Shown here: piece by piece, positions 34,396 through 43,543 of the stretch
Layout of the letters: each line of letters begins with the position of its first letter
Numbering within the stretch: position 1 is the stretch's first letter
Origin: ZC4RG30 sp963726085
GTDB lineage: Bacteria; Pseudomonadota; Gammaproteobacteria; Steroidobacterales; Steroidobacteraceae
Direction of reading: 5' to 3'
Length of the DNA: 64,000 nucleotides
Assembly: GCA_963726085.1 (NCBI GenBank)
Contig: CAVSAR010000011.1
Span: 238,159-302,158, forward strand
Program-made: the position numbers and the translations under genes
The notes under the pieces: generated by a model
What the model saw: the letters and a program-made list of their open reading frames with translations, nothing else
The model's database searches: none
Told to the model about the DNA's origin: nothing

Positions 34396-35520
34396 TCACT
34401 TCGTCTGCTTCCGATAAGCCTCGATCACGGCCTGCCCGTCGGCACCGGCCCTCATGAGCCACTCCCCGGTGAGGCGCTCGCCGATCTGCTGCAACTCCGT
34501 CTTCAAGGCCCGGCTCGGTGGCAACACCTTCATGCCGTGGGCGGCAAGCTGCTCCGTGTACCACTTGGTCTTGTCCTGCGATCTCCACCAGCCCCGCGCC
34601 TCGGCAGCGGCAGCAACCTTGAGCATCGTCTCCTGCGTCGACTTGTCTAGCTGACCGAACGCCGCCCTGTTCACGATGGTGACATTCTTCGGGATCCAGG
34701 CCTGGGTGTCGTAGAAATAACCCATGCTCTCCCACGCCTTGACGTCATAGCCGGTCGCGCCCGAGGTCATGAACGCATTGATCAGGCCGGTGGCCAGTGC
34801 CTGCTTCAGATCGGCGGCTTGGATCGTGATGGGATAAGCACCGACAATTTGCGCAATGCGCTGTGTGCTGGCGTTGTATACACGCCAGGACAGGCCGTTC
34901 ATGTCGGCGATCTCATTGATCTCCTTGCTCGCGAAGATGCCTTGCGGTGGCCATGGCACAGCAAATAGCGGCATCAAACCCTGCTCTGCCAGCTTACGCT
35001 CGACCAACGGTTGGGACGCCTCCCACAATTTGCGCGCCTCGTCATAGCTGGTAGCGAGGAATGGCACGACATCAATTCCGAATATCGGGTCCTCGTTATC
35101 GTGCAGCGAGATCAGGGTCTCGCCGATTTGCATGCGCCCCATCTGAACCGCTCTCTTGATTACGGATACCGGAAGCAGCGACGCATTGGGATAGACTTTG
35201 ATCGAAAGCTTGCCGCCGGTTGCTTCCGCCAAATCCTTGGCGAAGGCCTCGAGATTTTGGCTGTGGAAATTGTCGGCTGGATAAGCTGAGGGAAGAGTCC
35301 ATTTGATCTGCGCGAAAGCGGGCGCAGGCAGCAACATTAGTGAAATTGCCAGCGCGACCACTATAGTCCCTGCAAATCTTAGGCACCGCACTGTACTCGC
35401 CGCACGAGGCGCTGAAGCCTGGCCGATTGAAGTGAGCTTCGCCGCTTGTTGCGCGCGTGCCGCGAGCGGCCACGATGCCGCCGCGCCGCCGAGCAGGGTG
35501 ATGAACTCGCGCCGGTTCAC
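34396..35520 (-). CDS. TRAP-type DctP solute-binding protein with two consecutive signal peptides
   Basis: Periplasmic receptor of the DctP family, about 374 residues, for a carboxylate or similar solute. Core: WTLPSAYPADNFHSQNLEAF, KLSIKVYPNASLLP, GLSWRVYNASTQRI, and a GYFYDTQAWIPKNVTIVN segment. The N-terminus is unusual: residues 1-25 are the leader of an ABC solute-binding protein (NRREFITLLGGAAASWPLAA), and only 45 residues later comes a second complete signal sequence ending LMLLPAPAFAQ. The GTG start overlaps the stop of the upstream ABC receptor gene, so the first leader is what remains of the next tandem ABC receptor gene, fused in frame to a TRAP gene. No DctQ/DctM membrane genes are nearby. 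Confidence 0.88.
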   Translation of the reverse strand: MNRREFITLLGGAAASWPLAARAQQAAKLTSIGQASAPRAASTVRCLRFAGTIVVALAISLMLLPAPAFAQIKWTLPSAYPADNFHSQNLEAFAKDLAEATGGKLSIKVYPNASLLPVSVIKRAVQMGRMQIGETLISLHDNEDPIFGIDVVPFLATSYDEARKLWEASQPLVERKLAEQGLMPLFAVPWPPQGIFASKEINEIADMNGLSWRVYNASTQRIAQIVGAYPITIQAADLKQALATGLINAFMTSGATGYDVKAWESMGYFYDTQAWIPKNVTIVNRAAFGQLDKSTQETMLKVAAAAEARGWWRSQDKTKWYTEQLAAHGMKVLPPSRALKTELQQIGERLTGEWLMRAGADGQAVIEAYRKQTK

Positions 35521-36515
35521 TCGATCACCTCGTCGGCGCGGCCGGACAGGGGCAGCGGCACAGTGATGCCGAACGCCTTGGCGGTCTTCAGGTTGATGTA
35601 CAGTTCGACCTTGGTCACCTGCTGAACCGGCAGGTCCGCAGGCTTATCACCCCTGAGAATCCGGCCGGTATAGACACCGGCCAGACGGTAGACCTCCGTA
35701 AGACTGCCTCCATAGCTCATCAGACCACCGGCCGCGACGAACTCGCGAAACTGGAAGATCGCGGGCACCGCGTGGCGGAGCGCCAGTGCGGCAAGCTGCT
35801 CGCTCCGGCCATTGAAGAATGCATCGGGGCCGATCACGAGCCCGCCTGCCCGCAGTTGGGCCAACGTTGCAAAGACCTCATCGAAGTTGCGTTCGGTGCT
35901 CGCATGCAAGACATGGAGTTGCAGCCCGAAGGTGCGGGCTGCCGTCTGCGCGTCTCTCGATTCAATTTCGGCGATAGTGGGATTGGTCGGGTTTACGAGC
36001 AGGGCAATAATGGTCGCTGTGGGGACCAGCTCGTGCAGTAGCTCCAGCCGCTTCGGCCCTACCTCCACGTTTAACGAGGTCAGGCCCGTGACGTTGCCAC
36101 CCGGTCGATTCAGGCTGGCGACAAGTCCCACCGCGACCGGGTCAGCCCCTGTGTAGAAGACGATCGGAATCGTTGTGGTCGCAGCCTTTGCCGCGAGCGC
36201 CCCGTGGGTGATTTCAAGCGCGGCAATCACGGTTACCTGACGACGAACCAGATCGGCCACCAGGGCAGGTAATCGATCGTTTTGGCCCTCCGCCCAGCGG
36301 TATTCGATCGCCACGTTGCGGCCCTCTACATAGCCGGTTTCGCTCAGTCCTTGGTAGAACGCGCGCAGACGGCCCACCCACAGGTTAGGCGATTCGGCAC
36401 CGAGGAACCCGATCACCGGCATTGCCGCCTGCTGCGCGCGCGCCGTGAGCGGCCACGCAACCGTCGCGCCCCCGATCGCGGCTATCAATTCCCGCCGTCC
36501 GATGTTGACTGGCAT
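35517..36515 (-). CDS. ABC-transporter substrate-binding protein (tryptophan/urea-type family)
   Basis: Periplasmic solute receptor of 332 residues. Leader: NIGRRELIAAIGGATVAWPL with a twin-arginine motif, cleaved near TARAQQ. Body: VIGFLGAESPNLWVGRLRAF, GADPVAVGLVASLNRPGGNV, RLELLHELVPTATIIALLVN, and the family ending INLKTAKAFGITVPLPLSGR then ADEVIE. The ATG at 36515 starts the leader. This receptor family is massively expanded in Bradyrhizobium; ligands are mostly unknown. The DctP-type gene follows with a four-base overlap. No permease or ATPase gene is adjacent. Confidence 0.9.
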   Translation of the reverse strand: MPVNIGRRELIAAIGGATVAWPLTARAQQAAMPVIGFLGAESPNLWVGRLRAFYQGLSETGYVEGRNVAIEYRWAEGQNDRLPALVADLVRRQVTVIAALEITHGALAAKAATTTIPIVFYTGADPVAVGLVASLNRPGGNVTGLTSLNVEVGPKRLELLHELVPTATIIALLVNPTNPTIAEIESRDAQTAARTFGLQLHVLHASTERNFDEVFATLAQLRAGGLVIGPDAFFNGRSEQLAALALRHAVPAIFQFREFVAAGGLMSYGGSLTEVYRLAGVYTGRILRGDKPADLPVQQVTKVELYINLKTAKAFGITVPLPLSGRADEVIE

Positions 36516-36923
36516 GTGCCCCTCTCCGCGCGAAGGCTGCCGTGAGGAACGATACCACGCTGCGAGCAAGCGGTCTTCACCGTCGGGAGGGCGGAGCCCG
36601 ATGCATTATTGTGATCAAAATGCCGCGCGGGCTTCCGCGGACGGCCTACGCATCTCTAGAGCAGCTTAATGCTGGCAGACTTACAAGTGATCCGGAGTGC
36701 GGCGAGGTTTGACCCCGGAGCAGAATCGCATTGCCGGGAGTCGACGGGTTGTGAAGTACGTGACATACTCACTGACTGATCCACCCAATTCTTGGCGGCG
36801 CGGTGACCACGTGGCTGCGTGCTACACGGGCCCAGCACTCCAAGAAAATTCTGCGGCGGTGTTTTCTTACGTTTGAATCCGTGTCGAGATGAATCCCGCA
36901 CATTCGTTCAAGGGAGGACAGCA

Positions 36924-37739
36924 GTGAAACGGATACTTACCACAATCGCGGTCTGCGCGAGCGCAGCCGCATTCGCGGCGCCGGCGCTCGCGGCGGCAGA
37001 CATGTCGCTCACCCGCCTCGACTGCGGCACACCGCAGGCGCCCATTCCGGTCAACCAGCGTTTCTCGGACACCTACGCGTATGGCGACCTGAAGCTCCAG
37101 TTCGTTTACAGCTGCTACCTCGCCAAGCACGGCGACGATTATCTCCTGTGGGATACCGGCCACGCCATGACCGCGCCAAATGTTGCGCCGAAGGTGAGCA
37201 TCGTCGATCAGCTCGCGAAGCTCAGCCTCAAGCCCGATCAGATTAAATATGTCGGCATCAGCCACTATCATGCTGATCACACCGGCCAGGTCGCGTCGTT
37301 TCCCAAGGCGTTGCTGCTGATCGGCCAGGGCGACTGGGATCGAATCGCGAGCCCAAGTCCGCCCGAGGGCGTGAACTACAAGCCATTCGAGGGCTGGACC
37401 AAGGGCGAGAACAAGGTCGAGCCGCTCGTGAACGACAAGGACGTATTCGGCGACGGCAGCGTAATCGTGCTCAACACACCCGGGCACACGCCGGGCCATC
37501 ACAGCCTGCTGGTCAAGCTGCCGCAGACGGGTGCCGTGATCATCACCGGCGATGCCGCGCACTTCCGTGAGAATTACGACTCGGACGGCGTGCCCTGGTT
37601 CAACCATGATCGCGCGCAGACGATCGCGTCGCTCGAGCGCCTCAAGAAGATCGCGGCGAATTCCAAGGCGACCGTGATCATCCAGCACGACGCACGCGAC
37701 GTCGAGAAACTGCCGACGTTTCCGGCCGCCGCGAGGTAG
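36924..37739 (+). CDS. Secreted N-acyl homoserine lactonase-like metallo-beta-lactamase
   Basis: 271-residue exported hydrolase of the AttM/AiiA-type metallo-beta-lactamase family. GTG at 36924 follows GGGAGGA. Signal peptide RILTTIAVCASAAAFAAPA cleaved near LAAADM. Metal ligands: HYHADH in GISHYHADHTGQ near residue 115, H in TPGHTPGHHS, and GDAAH further on. Family members open the lactone ring of quorum signals; lactone specificity here is inferred from family resemblance. A copy of the ABC-receptor C-terminus relic follows at 37759. It is unlike its surroundings in being intact. Confidence 0.85.
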   Translation: MKRILTTIAVCASAAAFAAPALAAADMSLTRLDCGTPQAPIPVNQRFSDTYAYGDLKLQFVYSCYLAKHGDDYLLWDTGHAMTAPNVAPKVSIVDQLAKLSLKPDQIKYVGISHYHADHTGQVASFPKALLLIGQGDWDRIASPSPPEGVNYKPFEGWTKGENKVEPLVNDKDVFGDGSVIVLNTPGHTPGHHSLLVKLPQTGAVIITGDAAHFRENYDSDGVPWFNHDRAQTIASLERLKKIAANSKATVIIQHDARDVEKLPTFPAAAR

Positions 37740-37758
37740 GCGCGGAGCACGCTCGGGC

Positions 37759-37851
37759 TTGAAGACCGCCAAGGCGATCGGCCTCGATATCCCACCAGCG
37801 CTGCTCGCGGTCACCGATGAGGTGAACGAATTGCGGATGTCCGTCAGTTAG
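37759..37851 (+). pseudogene. Relic of an ABC solute-binding protein C-terminus
   Basis: Reads LKTAKAIGLDIPPALLAVTD then EVNELRMSVS and a stop, matching the conserved end NLKTAKALGLxxPPSLLxxADEVIE of the receptor family seen intact at 35517. Nothing of the rest of that gene precedes it; the lactonase gene lies directly upstream. Confidence 0.7.
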
Positions 37852-37961
37852 CTTTCCGGCTGCGCTCTAGTCCGCAGGACCCAACCCGATTGACGGTTTT
37901 ATCGACCGGACGGTGGGTCGGCGTGCTATCGTTTATCATGTCGTTCAGGATGGGAGTTGCC

Positions 37962-38534
37962 ATGAAACGCCGCGAGTTCATCACCCTTCTCGGTGGTGCC
38001 GCGATAGCGTCCGGCTGGACACTTAGGGCGCACGCGGAGCAGGTCGGGCGCATCTATCGCATTGCATTTATGATTCCAGCCAAGAGGGAATGGCCGGCAG
38101 TCGTCGCGTTTTTCGATGAATTGCAACGCGCCGGATTCGTCGAAGGCCGGAACCTTGCCGTGCTTCCGGGCGGCTTTGGCGTTCGCCGCGAGAACGCCGA
38201 GACGGCGATTGCGATCGTCGGGGCCGCTCCCGATGCCATCGTCGGCGGACCCGATATCTATACGCACGCCCTCGCTAACGCCACGCAGACGATCCCGGTC
38301 CTGACCATGAGTGAGGATGTGGTTGCTGACGGGCTGGTGCCGTCGTTGGCGCGGCCCGGAGGAAATATCACCGGGATCAGCATCCTGTCGCCCGAGCTCG
38401 ACGGCAAGCGCCAGGATCTGCTGATCGCGGCGGTGCCCGGCATGCGAAGGATGGTCGCACTGTCAGCTCCCAGTTCAGGCGGGAGCACTACCACTCTCAG
38501 CCACCGACGCCTGGCGCAGAGCCGCAGTCGATGA
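37962..38534 (+). pseudogene. ABC solute-binding protein, truncated after about 190 residues
   Basis: Begins with a typical leader (KRREFITLLGGAAIASGW) and continues through family segments (RIAFMIPAKREWPAVVAFFD, GFVEGRNLAV, LVPSLARPGGNITGISILSP) up to VPGMRRMVAL, then runs out of family sequence and stops at 38534. Intact relatives are about 325 residues, so the C-terminal lobe is missing. Probably a decayed copy produced by deletion. Confidence 0.75.
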
Positions 38535-38792
38535 TCAAACACCATGCGCTACAATCGAACAAATAGCGAATCTTTTATTATTAGGACACCAGTTCCAGGA
38601 ACGGGCACTGGGCTTCGGCCAACGTGTCACCCACCAGACACAGAACACAGGGGGCAAACACAATCATTGAAAAGCGAAACTGAGCGCGGCCGTCGCGCGG
38701 CACGCAACAAAAGCGCTTATCGCTTGTGTCCCAGCGTGACGCTCCGTGCGAAATCATCTTCTACGCCGGCGGTTTGCAAATGGAGCGTACAA

Positions 38793-39040
38793 TGAAACTG
38801 CGATTGGTGTTCACTACGTTAGGGCCGCTCACATTAGGTTTGCTTTTTGCTGCTTATTCTCCACCGGCCCACGCAGACACGGTCACTGTATTTGGCACAC
38901 CCGGCTTTGACGGAGGGCATGGGGGCAATCCCACTCGGTTCAGTCCCAGACATTTCCGTGCGCGCCATTTTGTTTTACTCCGGTACAAAAACGCAAACGG
39001 CCGCACGCGGCGGCTCGGCGACTACACTGCTTGGGGGGGC
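38793..39040 (+). pseudogene. Truncated secreted protein
   Basis: Starts KLRLVFTTLGPLTLGLLFAA with cleavage after AHADT, then a glycine-rich segment TPGFDGGHGGNPTRFSP. The family-like part ends by about residue 80; the remainder of the frame reads antisense through the gene fragment at 39041-39331. Probably the 5' end of an exported glycine-rich protein gene cut by rearrangement. Confidence 0.45.
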
Positions 39041-39331
39041 TTAGGCTGCCTGGTCTTTGATCTGCGCGAGCAGCAGGCGCGCGAGTTGCTGGGCGAGCGC
39101 CTCGAGGTGTTCGCCGTCGGTGGGTTCTTCCACGTTCAGGACGCCGGCAATGATGCCGCGCGGCATGCGGGAGTGATCAAGAGCGAGGCGGTTGTAGCGG
39201 TCATAGTAGACGGCTAAAGTGGCCATCAGTGGCTCGCTTCCGGAGAATTCAAAGGGCTCGATATCTAGCCCTGGAGGTTTCTGGCACCATTGATTGATAG
39301 TGCCCCTGAATCGGCGCAAAGAACTCGGCAT
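39041..39331 (-). pseudogene. Fragment of an unrecognised protein
   Basis: Minus-strand frame with coherent protein-like sequence only in its second part (MATLAVYYDRYNRLALDHS, EALAQQLARLLLAQIKDQAA). The upstream part seems broken: another minus-strand frame at 39249-39452 continues similar coding character, suggesting a frameshifted or truncated gene. Function unknown. Confidence 0.4.
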
Positions 39332-39519
39332 CGCATGTCTTGCGCAATAAAGTGACGAGGAGATGGTTTGCTCCAGGCTCGATGTTTAACTTTCTCATTT
39401 CGTCTTCGCACCAAGGTACGAGCACCGGCTTAGGATCGTGATTGACCCACATTCCGAGCAGCTCATAGGAATTGTATCAGTGAGTAACGCCATCACGACA
39501 CTGATGACGGCACACGTTT

Positions 39520-39699
39520 CTATTTCGATAATGCGCTCCGGGACTCGATGAGCCACGAAAGGAAATTAGCTATTTGGCTTTCCTGCTGGCGCTCTTTGCA
39601 ATAGTTCTGCAAGTGAGCTCTGGAACAGAAATAGAGGTCCCCCCATCGTTTGTACTCGATGAGACCAATAGGCTTCAGGCAATCGGCGCAACGCTTCAT
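39520..39699 (-). CDS. Small zinc-binding protein
   Basis: 59-residue protein MKRCADCLKPIGLIEYKR, then LYFCSRAHLQNYCKERQQ. CADC and FCSRAHLQNYC give a probable treble-clef zinc site. AGGAAG precedes the ATG at 39699 by 8 bases. It ends with basic and helical residues. Function unknown; similar small proteins are scattered in Bradyrhizobium accessory DNA. Confidence 0.6.
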   Translation of the reverse strand: MKRCADCLKPIGLIEYKRWGDLYFCSRAHLQNYCKERQQESQIANFLSWLIESRSALSK

Positions 39700-40100
39700 A
39701 TGTGCGCTTCCTGTTTCGTAAGTCGGCCTCCTCAACGTTCGATAAAAATCTGAACAATAGAGGTCGGCGCTTGTCGAACAAATGCGTGGACATGACTATC
39801 TTTCATGCCCAGGCGATTACGTCGTCGGACCACAGTTGGCGGGCCCGACCCAGGCCAGAAGTGGGCCGGGACCCTACGGCCTCGGAACGTGCTTTAGGCA
39901 AGGTCCCGCAGCCCGCTCCTCAGCTATACAGAATTTGCGGTCTCTTTCCATTAAATTCAGACTGTTAACAGCGAGCCTCTTCATTCAGCCGTAACGCCAC
40001 CCGATCAAACCCCAGGTTGAGATCGAGCGGCCCCGGGTGCGCGGCTTCGATCCTGTGCCGAGCTGGGAGGCGGCGATTGCGGAGGACTGGCTCGGCAAAC

Positions 40101-40127
40101 GGACCTCTCCCCAGCGGGGAGAGGTCC
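40101..40127. repeat. 12-bp perfect palindrome
   Basis: GGACCTCTCCCC at 40101-40112 pairs exactly with GGGGAGAGGTCC at 40116-40127 around AGC. The sequence (CCTCTCCCC..GGGGAGAGG) resembles the interspersed palindromic elements of Bradyrhizobium and Rhizobiales genomes. It lies between small ORFs with no T-run. Confidence 0.65.
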
Positions 40128-40233
40128 CGAGCGAATGCGAGCGGGTGAGGGGACCGTGGCCCCAGCAAGTGCTATGGTGCGATGCCTTCGACGATGAAGT
40201 CGTTAAGCTTTCCATATTTCTCGCCAATGGCGA

Positions 40234-40542
40234 ATGCTGCCTTTGACTCCGCAGAATTGGCCCAAGCCTCCGCTTTTTCCATACGCCGAGCAGAACGACC
40301 TCGCATACGAATATGAGTACACGCTCGCCTTCGCCAAGCGGCAACGGCTGCTATCGCCGGAGCAGTACGAGATTGCGGGCGTGCTCACCTCTCGCGGCGT
40401 GAGTCGGGTGATGCTGTTCTCGAAGGCCATCATACAGGCCGAGTAGGAGGCCAATGCACCGCTACGCGAGGCGATGGCTCTCAAGCGTGAGCGATTGCGG
40501 GCGCTGAGGGCGAAGCGGGCGGCCAAGCAGCGTTCAACGTGA
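40234..40542 (+). pseudogene. Small gene interrupted by an in-frame stop
   Basis: Coherent protein-like sequence (PLFPYAEQNDLAYEYEYTLA, SPEQYEIAGVLTSRGVSRVM) meets TAG at 40444-40446; the same frame then continues EANAPLREAMALKRERLRA and ends RAAKQRST with TGA. Removing the one stop would give about 100 residues ending in a basic helix. Function unknown. Confidence 0.4.
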
Positions 40543-40553
40543 GACGAGCTATT

Positions 40554-40694
40554 ATGCCACCTATTGACAAAAATGACTCCGAAGTTTCTTACCGGCGCGG
40601 ATATGAGCGCGAGGCCAAGGAAGTGTTCCACGCAGTAGCACGATTTCTTGACCCAGCGACCCGAGAGATACTGCGGACTTGGTCGTTGTTATAA
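40554..40694 (+). CDS. Small hypothetical protein, 46 residues
   Basis: Reads MPPIDKNDSEVSYRRGYERE, then AKEVFHAVARFLDPATREIL. This amphipathic short sequence resembles small conserved hypothetical proteins of Bradyrhizobium. It ends just before the convergent regulator-like gene. The start is weakly supported. Confidence 0.4.
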   Translation: MPPIDKNDSEVSYRRGYEREAKEVFHAVARFLDPATREILRTWSLL

Positions 40695-41318
40695 ACGATG
40701 ATCGGGCATTCCCGAAACGTCCATTGCCCGTGCGGGCGCCGACGCACAAGAAAGCATCTCTGGTTGCTTGACCCTTGGCTCGAGCATTTTTTGAAAAAGA
40801 TCCTTCTTCATTATCAATATGATGAGTTCACCGACGAGCTTACCAATGCTCATGTCCCGGACCTGTGCCTCGAACGCTAGTTGCGTGATCATGTCCTGGG
40901 TGAGCGGCAATTCAGTTGTTCGCTCGTCGCCCCTGTACTGCATCCTTAGCACCAAGTTTGCCAAGCCCACTCCCTTCGTTCTGACCCGCTCTTGGTACGG
41001 CACTGCGGCTTGGGCTTGCTCCATCGGACCTGACTGTGAATTTTGCTGAGGTTGTCCATTTATTGGTCGCAACGGAACACTACCACCGCCACTACGGGTA
41101 GCAGAATTTGGTACGTCTCGCCGCCGCAAACTGATCCCCAACCTTGAGCAGGTGACTTGCAGGGAACCAACCGTGACGCCGATCAACTCGGCGATCTCCA
41201 CTCGGCTCTTTCCTTGCTCGACGAGATTCCTGATCTGCTGGACGTTCTCCGGAGTAAACTTTGTCGGCCTTCCACGGGTCATGAGCTGCGTCGTGGTAAA
41301 CTTGGCGCTCAGGGTCAT
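40689..41318 (-). CDS. HTH DNA-binding protein, rhizobial type
   Basis: 209-residue protein with an N-terminal helix-turn-helix (RGRPTKFTPENVQQIRNLVE, IAELIGVTVGSLQVTCSRLG) of the kind found in resolvase tails and small regulators, a disordered Gln/Pro-rich middle, and a C-terminal helical domain (LTQDMITQLAFEAQVRDMSI, KLVGELIILIMKKDLFQKML). The latter recurs as a truncated paralog at 42379-42540. ATG at 41318 follows GGGACGAAAG; GTG at 41336 is an alternative. Role unknown; a regulator acting on repeats or conjugative functions is possible. Confidence 0.7.
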   Translation of the reverse strand: MTLSAKFTTTQLMTRGRPTKFTPENVQQIRNLVEQGKSRVEIAELIGVTVGSLQVTCSRLGISLRRRDVPNSATRSGGGSVPLRPINGQPQQNSQSGPMEQAQAAVPYQERVRTKGVGLANLVLRMQYRGDERTTELPLTQDMITQLAFEAQVRDMSIGKLVGELIILIMKKDLFQKMLEPRVKQPEMLSCASAPARAMDVSGMPDHRL

Positions 41319-41913
41319 CTTTCGTCCCGTATTCACTCAGCCCACGCTTCCCCGGAAAGGCGTGGTTGACCCCACCCAATTTTGCAAAGCACCCTTTATT
41401 AATTTGCAAGGTTAATTCCTCGAAGGTCAACTGAATAATTTTGGACATTAACGGAATAATTGTGAGGATGGCGATAGCCGGGTGGAGAGGCGGCGCCGAA
41501 TTATCGACCATACGTCTTTTCCAAAATGCGGCTCCAAGTCGGTCGGCGTGCACCATCAGTATTGCGGGTCGCGATCGCAAGAATGCTGCCAAGATGTCCA
41601 TATTGCTAAGCAGATTCAAAAGGAACAGACGTTGTGTTTTCTGACGCAGTACCATCGACACACCGGCTCGCGATCCGACTCTGAGCCGGTCTCTCTCACT
41701 TAATTATTTTTAGTGGTCGAAATCCCGGGGGGCATCGGGAGGTGAATAAAAGATCTCCGCACTCGTGAGCGGCTCGAACTTCAACTTTATTGCAAGCTGT
41801 CGTCCGAAGGACAGTATAGACTATCCCGGCGCACGGTTGCGTTGTTCTTATTCAGAAAAGTTGTCCACGGCACTTCTGCGCACTTTTTCTGCTTCCGAGC
41901 TCATGCACCCAGA

Positions 41914-42204
41914 ATGAAGTCTCTAATCGTGAAGCGATCTGTGGTTCTCCGCGGCCATTACACGAGTGTCAGCCTGGAAGATGCATTCTGGAACTCGGTC
42001 CAGGCGATTGCCGCTTCTGGTCAGATGAGCGTGTCAGAGTTACTTACTGCCATCGATTCCGAACGTCATCATGGAAATCTATCATCGGCCATACGACTGT
42101 TTGTACTCAACTTCTATCGGGAGCAGCTCCTTGACCGACTTGACATCCGTGACAAGCGCGCAATTCAGAGGTTGATCAGCGCTACTAGAAGGACGCCCTC
42201 CTAA
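41914..42204 (+). CDS. Ribbon-helix-helix domain protein
   Basis: 96-residue protein: MKSLIVKRSVVLRGHYTSVS, LEDAFWNSVQAIAASGQMSV, SELLTAIDSERHHGNLSSAI and RLFVLNFYREQL. This matches the ribbon-helix-helix family common in Alphaproteobacteria. ATG at 41914 starts family homology; the open frame upstream is not family-like. Likely DNA binding; targets unknown. Confidence 0.75.
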   Translation: MKSLIVKRSVVLRGHYTSVSLEDAFWNSVQAIAASGQMSVSELLTAIDSERHHGNLSSAIRLFVLNFYREQLLDRLDIRDKRAIQRLISATRRTPS

Positions 42205-42378
42205 GGCCGACGGTATCTACTGACCGAACGCTGGACGGGCGCCATTAGATAGCTGGTAGCCGCCGGCTCGCGGTGACGTGATGGCGGAGCAAAATCTGAA
42301 CGAGCTCGCCGCTGAGTAATGAAGTTAGATACGGCTCCTTTCAATATTCTAATTTCCCTTAAAGCCAGCGTTTGCGTG

Positions 42379-42540
42379 TTATTTCTTAACCTTCTCAGCA
42401 TCGAGGATCAGCTGCAAAAGATCCTTTTCCATCGTCGCTGCAATAAGGGCGCCGATCAATTCACTAATGCCCATGTCCCGGAACTCAGCCTCGATCGCTA
42501 GCTTAGTGATGATCTCCTCGGGCAGACGCAATTCGAGTTG
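42379..42540 (-). pseudogene. C-terminal remnant of a paralog of the HTH protein at 40689
   Basis: QLELRLPEEIITKLAIEAEF, then RDMGISELIGALIAATMEKD and LLQLILDAEKVKK align with the C-terminal domain of the protein encoded at 40689-41318 (ELPLTQDMITQLAFEAQVRD). The N-terminal HTH part is missing: the frame upstream runs antisense into the CRP/FNR fragment. A second copy of the gene has been cut at about 42560-42600. Confidence 0.65.
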
Positions 42541-42599
42541 CTTTTCTGTCGGTTGTGACGGCGTGGTGCGCACGGTATCCCAGCCGACGTCTCGAAGCC

Positions 42600-42950
42600 A
42601 TGGCCGACGCTGATCCCCGGCTGGGGCGGCGCATTCGGGAGATCGTGTTCGAGGCCGTCGCTCGCTCACAAGCGCGGTTGCTCATTCTTGGTCGTGTTAC
42701 CGCAATTGAGAAAGTCGGTGCGTTCCTCATCGAGATGGGGCAGCGTTCGTTCGACCGCAATCAACAAGCCGTCGTGCTGCCAATGTCGCGCTACGACATC
42801 GCCGATTATCTCGCCATCTCGGTTGAGACCGTGAGCCGCGCTCTGACCGAGCTGAAGCGGCGCGGGATGATCCGATATGTCGGCACGCGTCGAATCCACC
42901 TCCTTGCTCGCGGGCCACTCGAAAATGGGATGCAACGGAAAGCTGGATAG
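42600..42950 (+). pseudogene. CRP/FNR-type regulator, N-terminal half missing
   Basis: Codes for the dimerisation helix and winged-helix DNA-binding domain of a FixK/FNR-like regulator: LLILGRVTAIEKVGAFLIEM, VVLPMSRYDIADYLAISVET, VSRALTELKRRGMIRYVGTR. The cyclic-nucleotide-fold sensor domain (about 120 residues) is absent; homology begins abruptly near 42600 after the remnant of an unrelated gene on the other strand. An ORF from 42555 could still express the DNA-binding part. Confidence 0.75.
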
Positions 42951-43094
42951 CGCTTAATCGATAAACGGTAGCATGAAGGTAGTCAGGTGGGGCCCGTTCG
43001 GTCCATCCAAGTAATTGGGTAGACCGCAACTGCGAGATTACTGACGTGTTTCATCCGCACGGTAAGAAACTGGAACGGCGCCATGGCCCGACCC

Positions 43095-43301
43095 TCATGG
43101 TCGAATGACTTGGATCCGCGCTATTTCCTGGTTCTCCTCATCGACGATATGTAACCAGGCCTCCTGCCAGATGCCATCAGGGGCAAGTTCGGCGGCGATA
43201 AGCTCTGCATGCGTCCTAGCTTCGTCGGGGGTTGAAAACCAAGTTCCTCGCGTGTCCTGATACGTCGAGCCACCGCGGCGGACGTGGAAGAAATAACGCA
43301 T
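43095..43301 (-). CDS. DUF6894 family protein
   Basis: 68-residue protein MRYFFHVRRGGSTYQDTRGT, DEARTHAELIAAELAPDG, ending VDEENQEIARIQVIRP. This is the compact DUF6894 pattern, very common in Bradyrhizobium and relatives. The ATG at 43301 opens the family motif. Function unknown. Confidence 0.75.
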   Translation of the reverse strand: MRYFFHVRRGGSTYQDTRGTWFSTPDEARTHAELIAAELAPDGIWQEAWLHIVDEENQEIARIQVIRP

Positions 43302-43543
43302 GGCTGGTTCGCAGTTCATTGTTCGGTCATGGAATGAGCGGACACTCGCTTAACGGTTCCAAAGCTATTTGCGCTCGACGACTATTGATACTAGGGAGAT
43401 TACGGGGGTCTGCCTCGTCAACCTGGCAGTCGAGTTGCAACAGAACCAGTGTCCGCTGAGAGGGGGATAGTCTTCTCGTTCGGGAGAGAGCAGGATCACC
43501 GTAGCAGCACAGTCACCGGCAATTATCGATTTGAGAGGTCTTG

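Noticed and set aside
36656..36901. 81-codon minus-strand frame upstream of the lactonase gene
   Set aside because: No recognisable features; overlaps the likely promoter and leader of the lactonase gene.
41337..41661. Longer minus-strand protein upstream of the HTH gene
   Set aside because: The frame runs through AT-rich upstream DNA and then antisense or out of frame with the real HTH gene; no domain.
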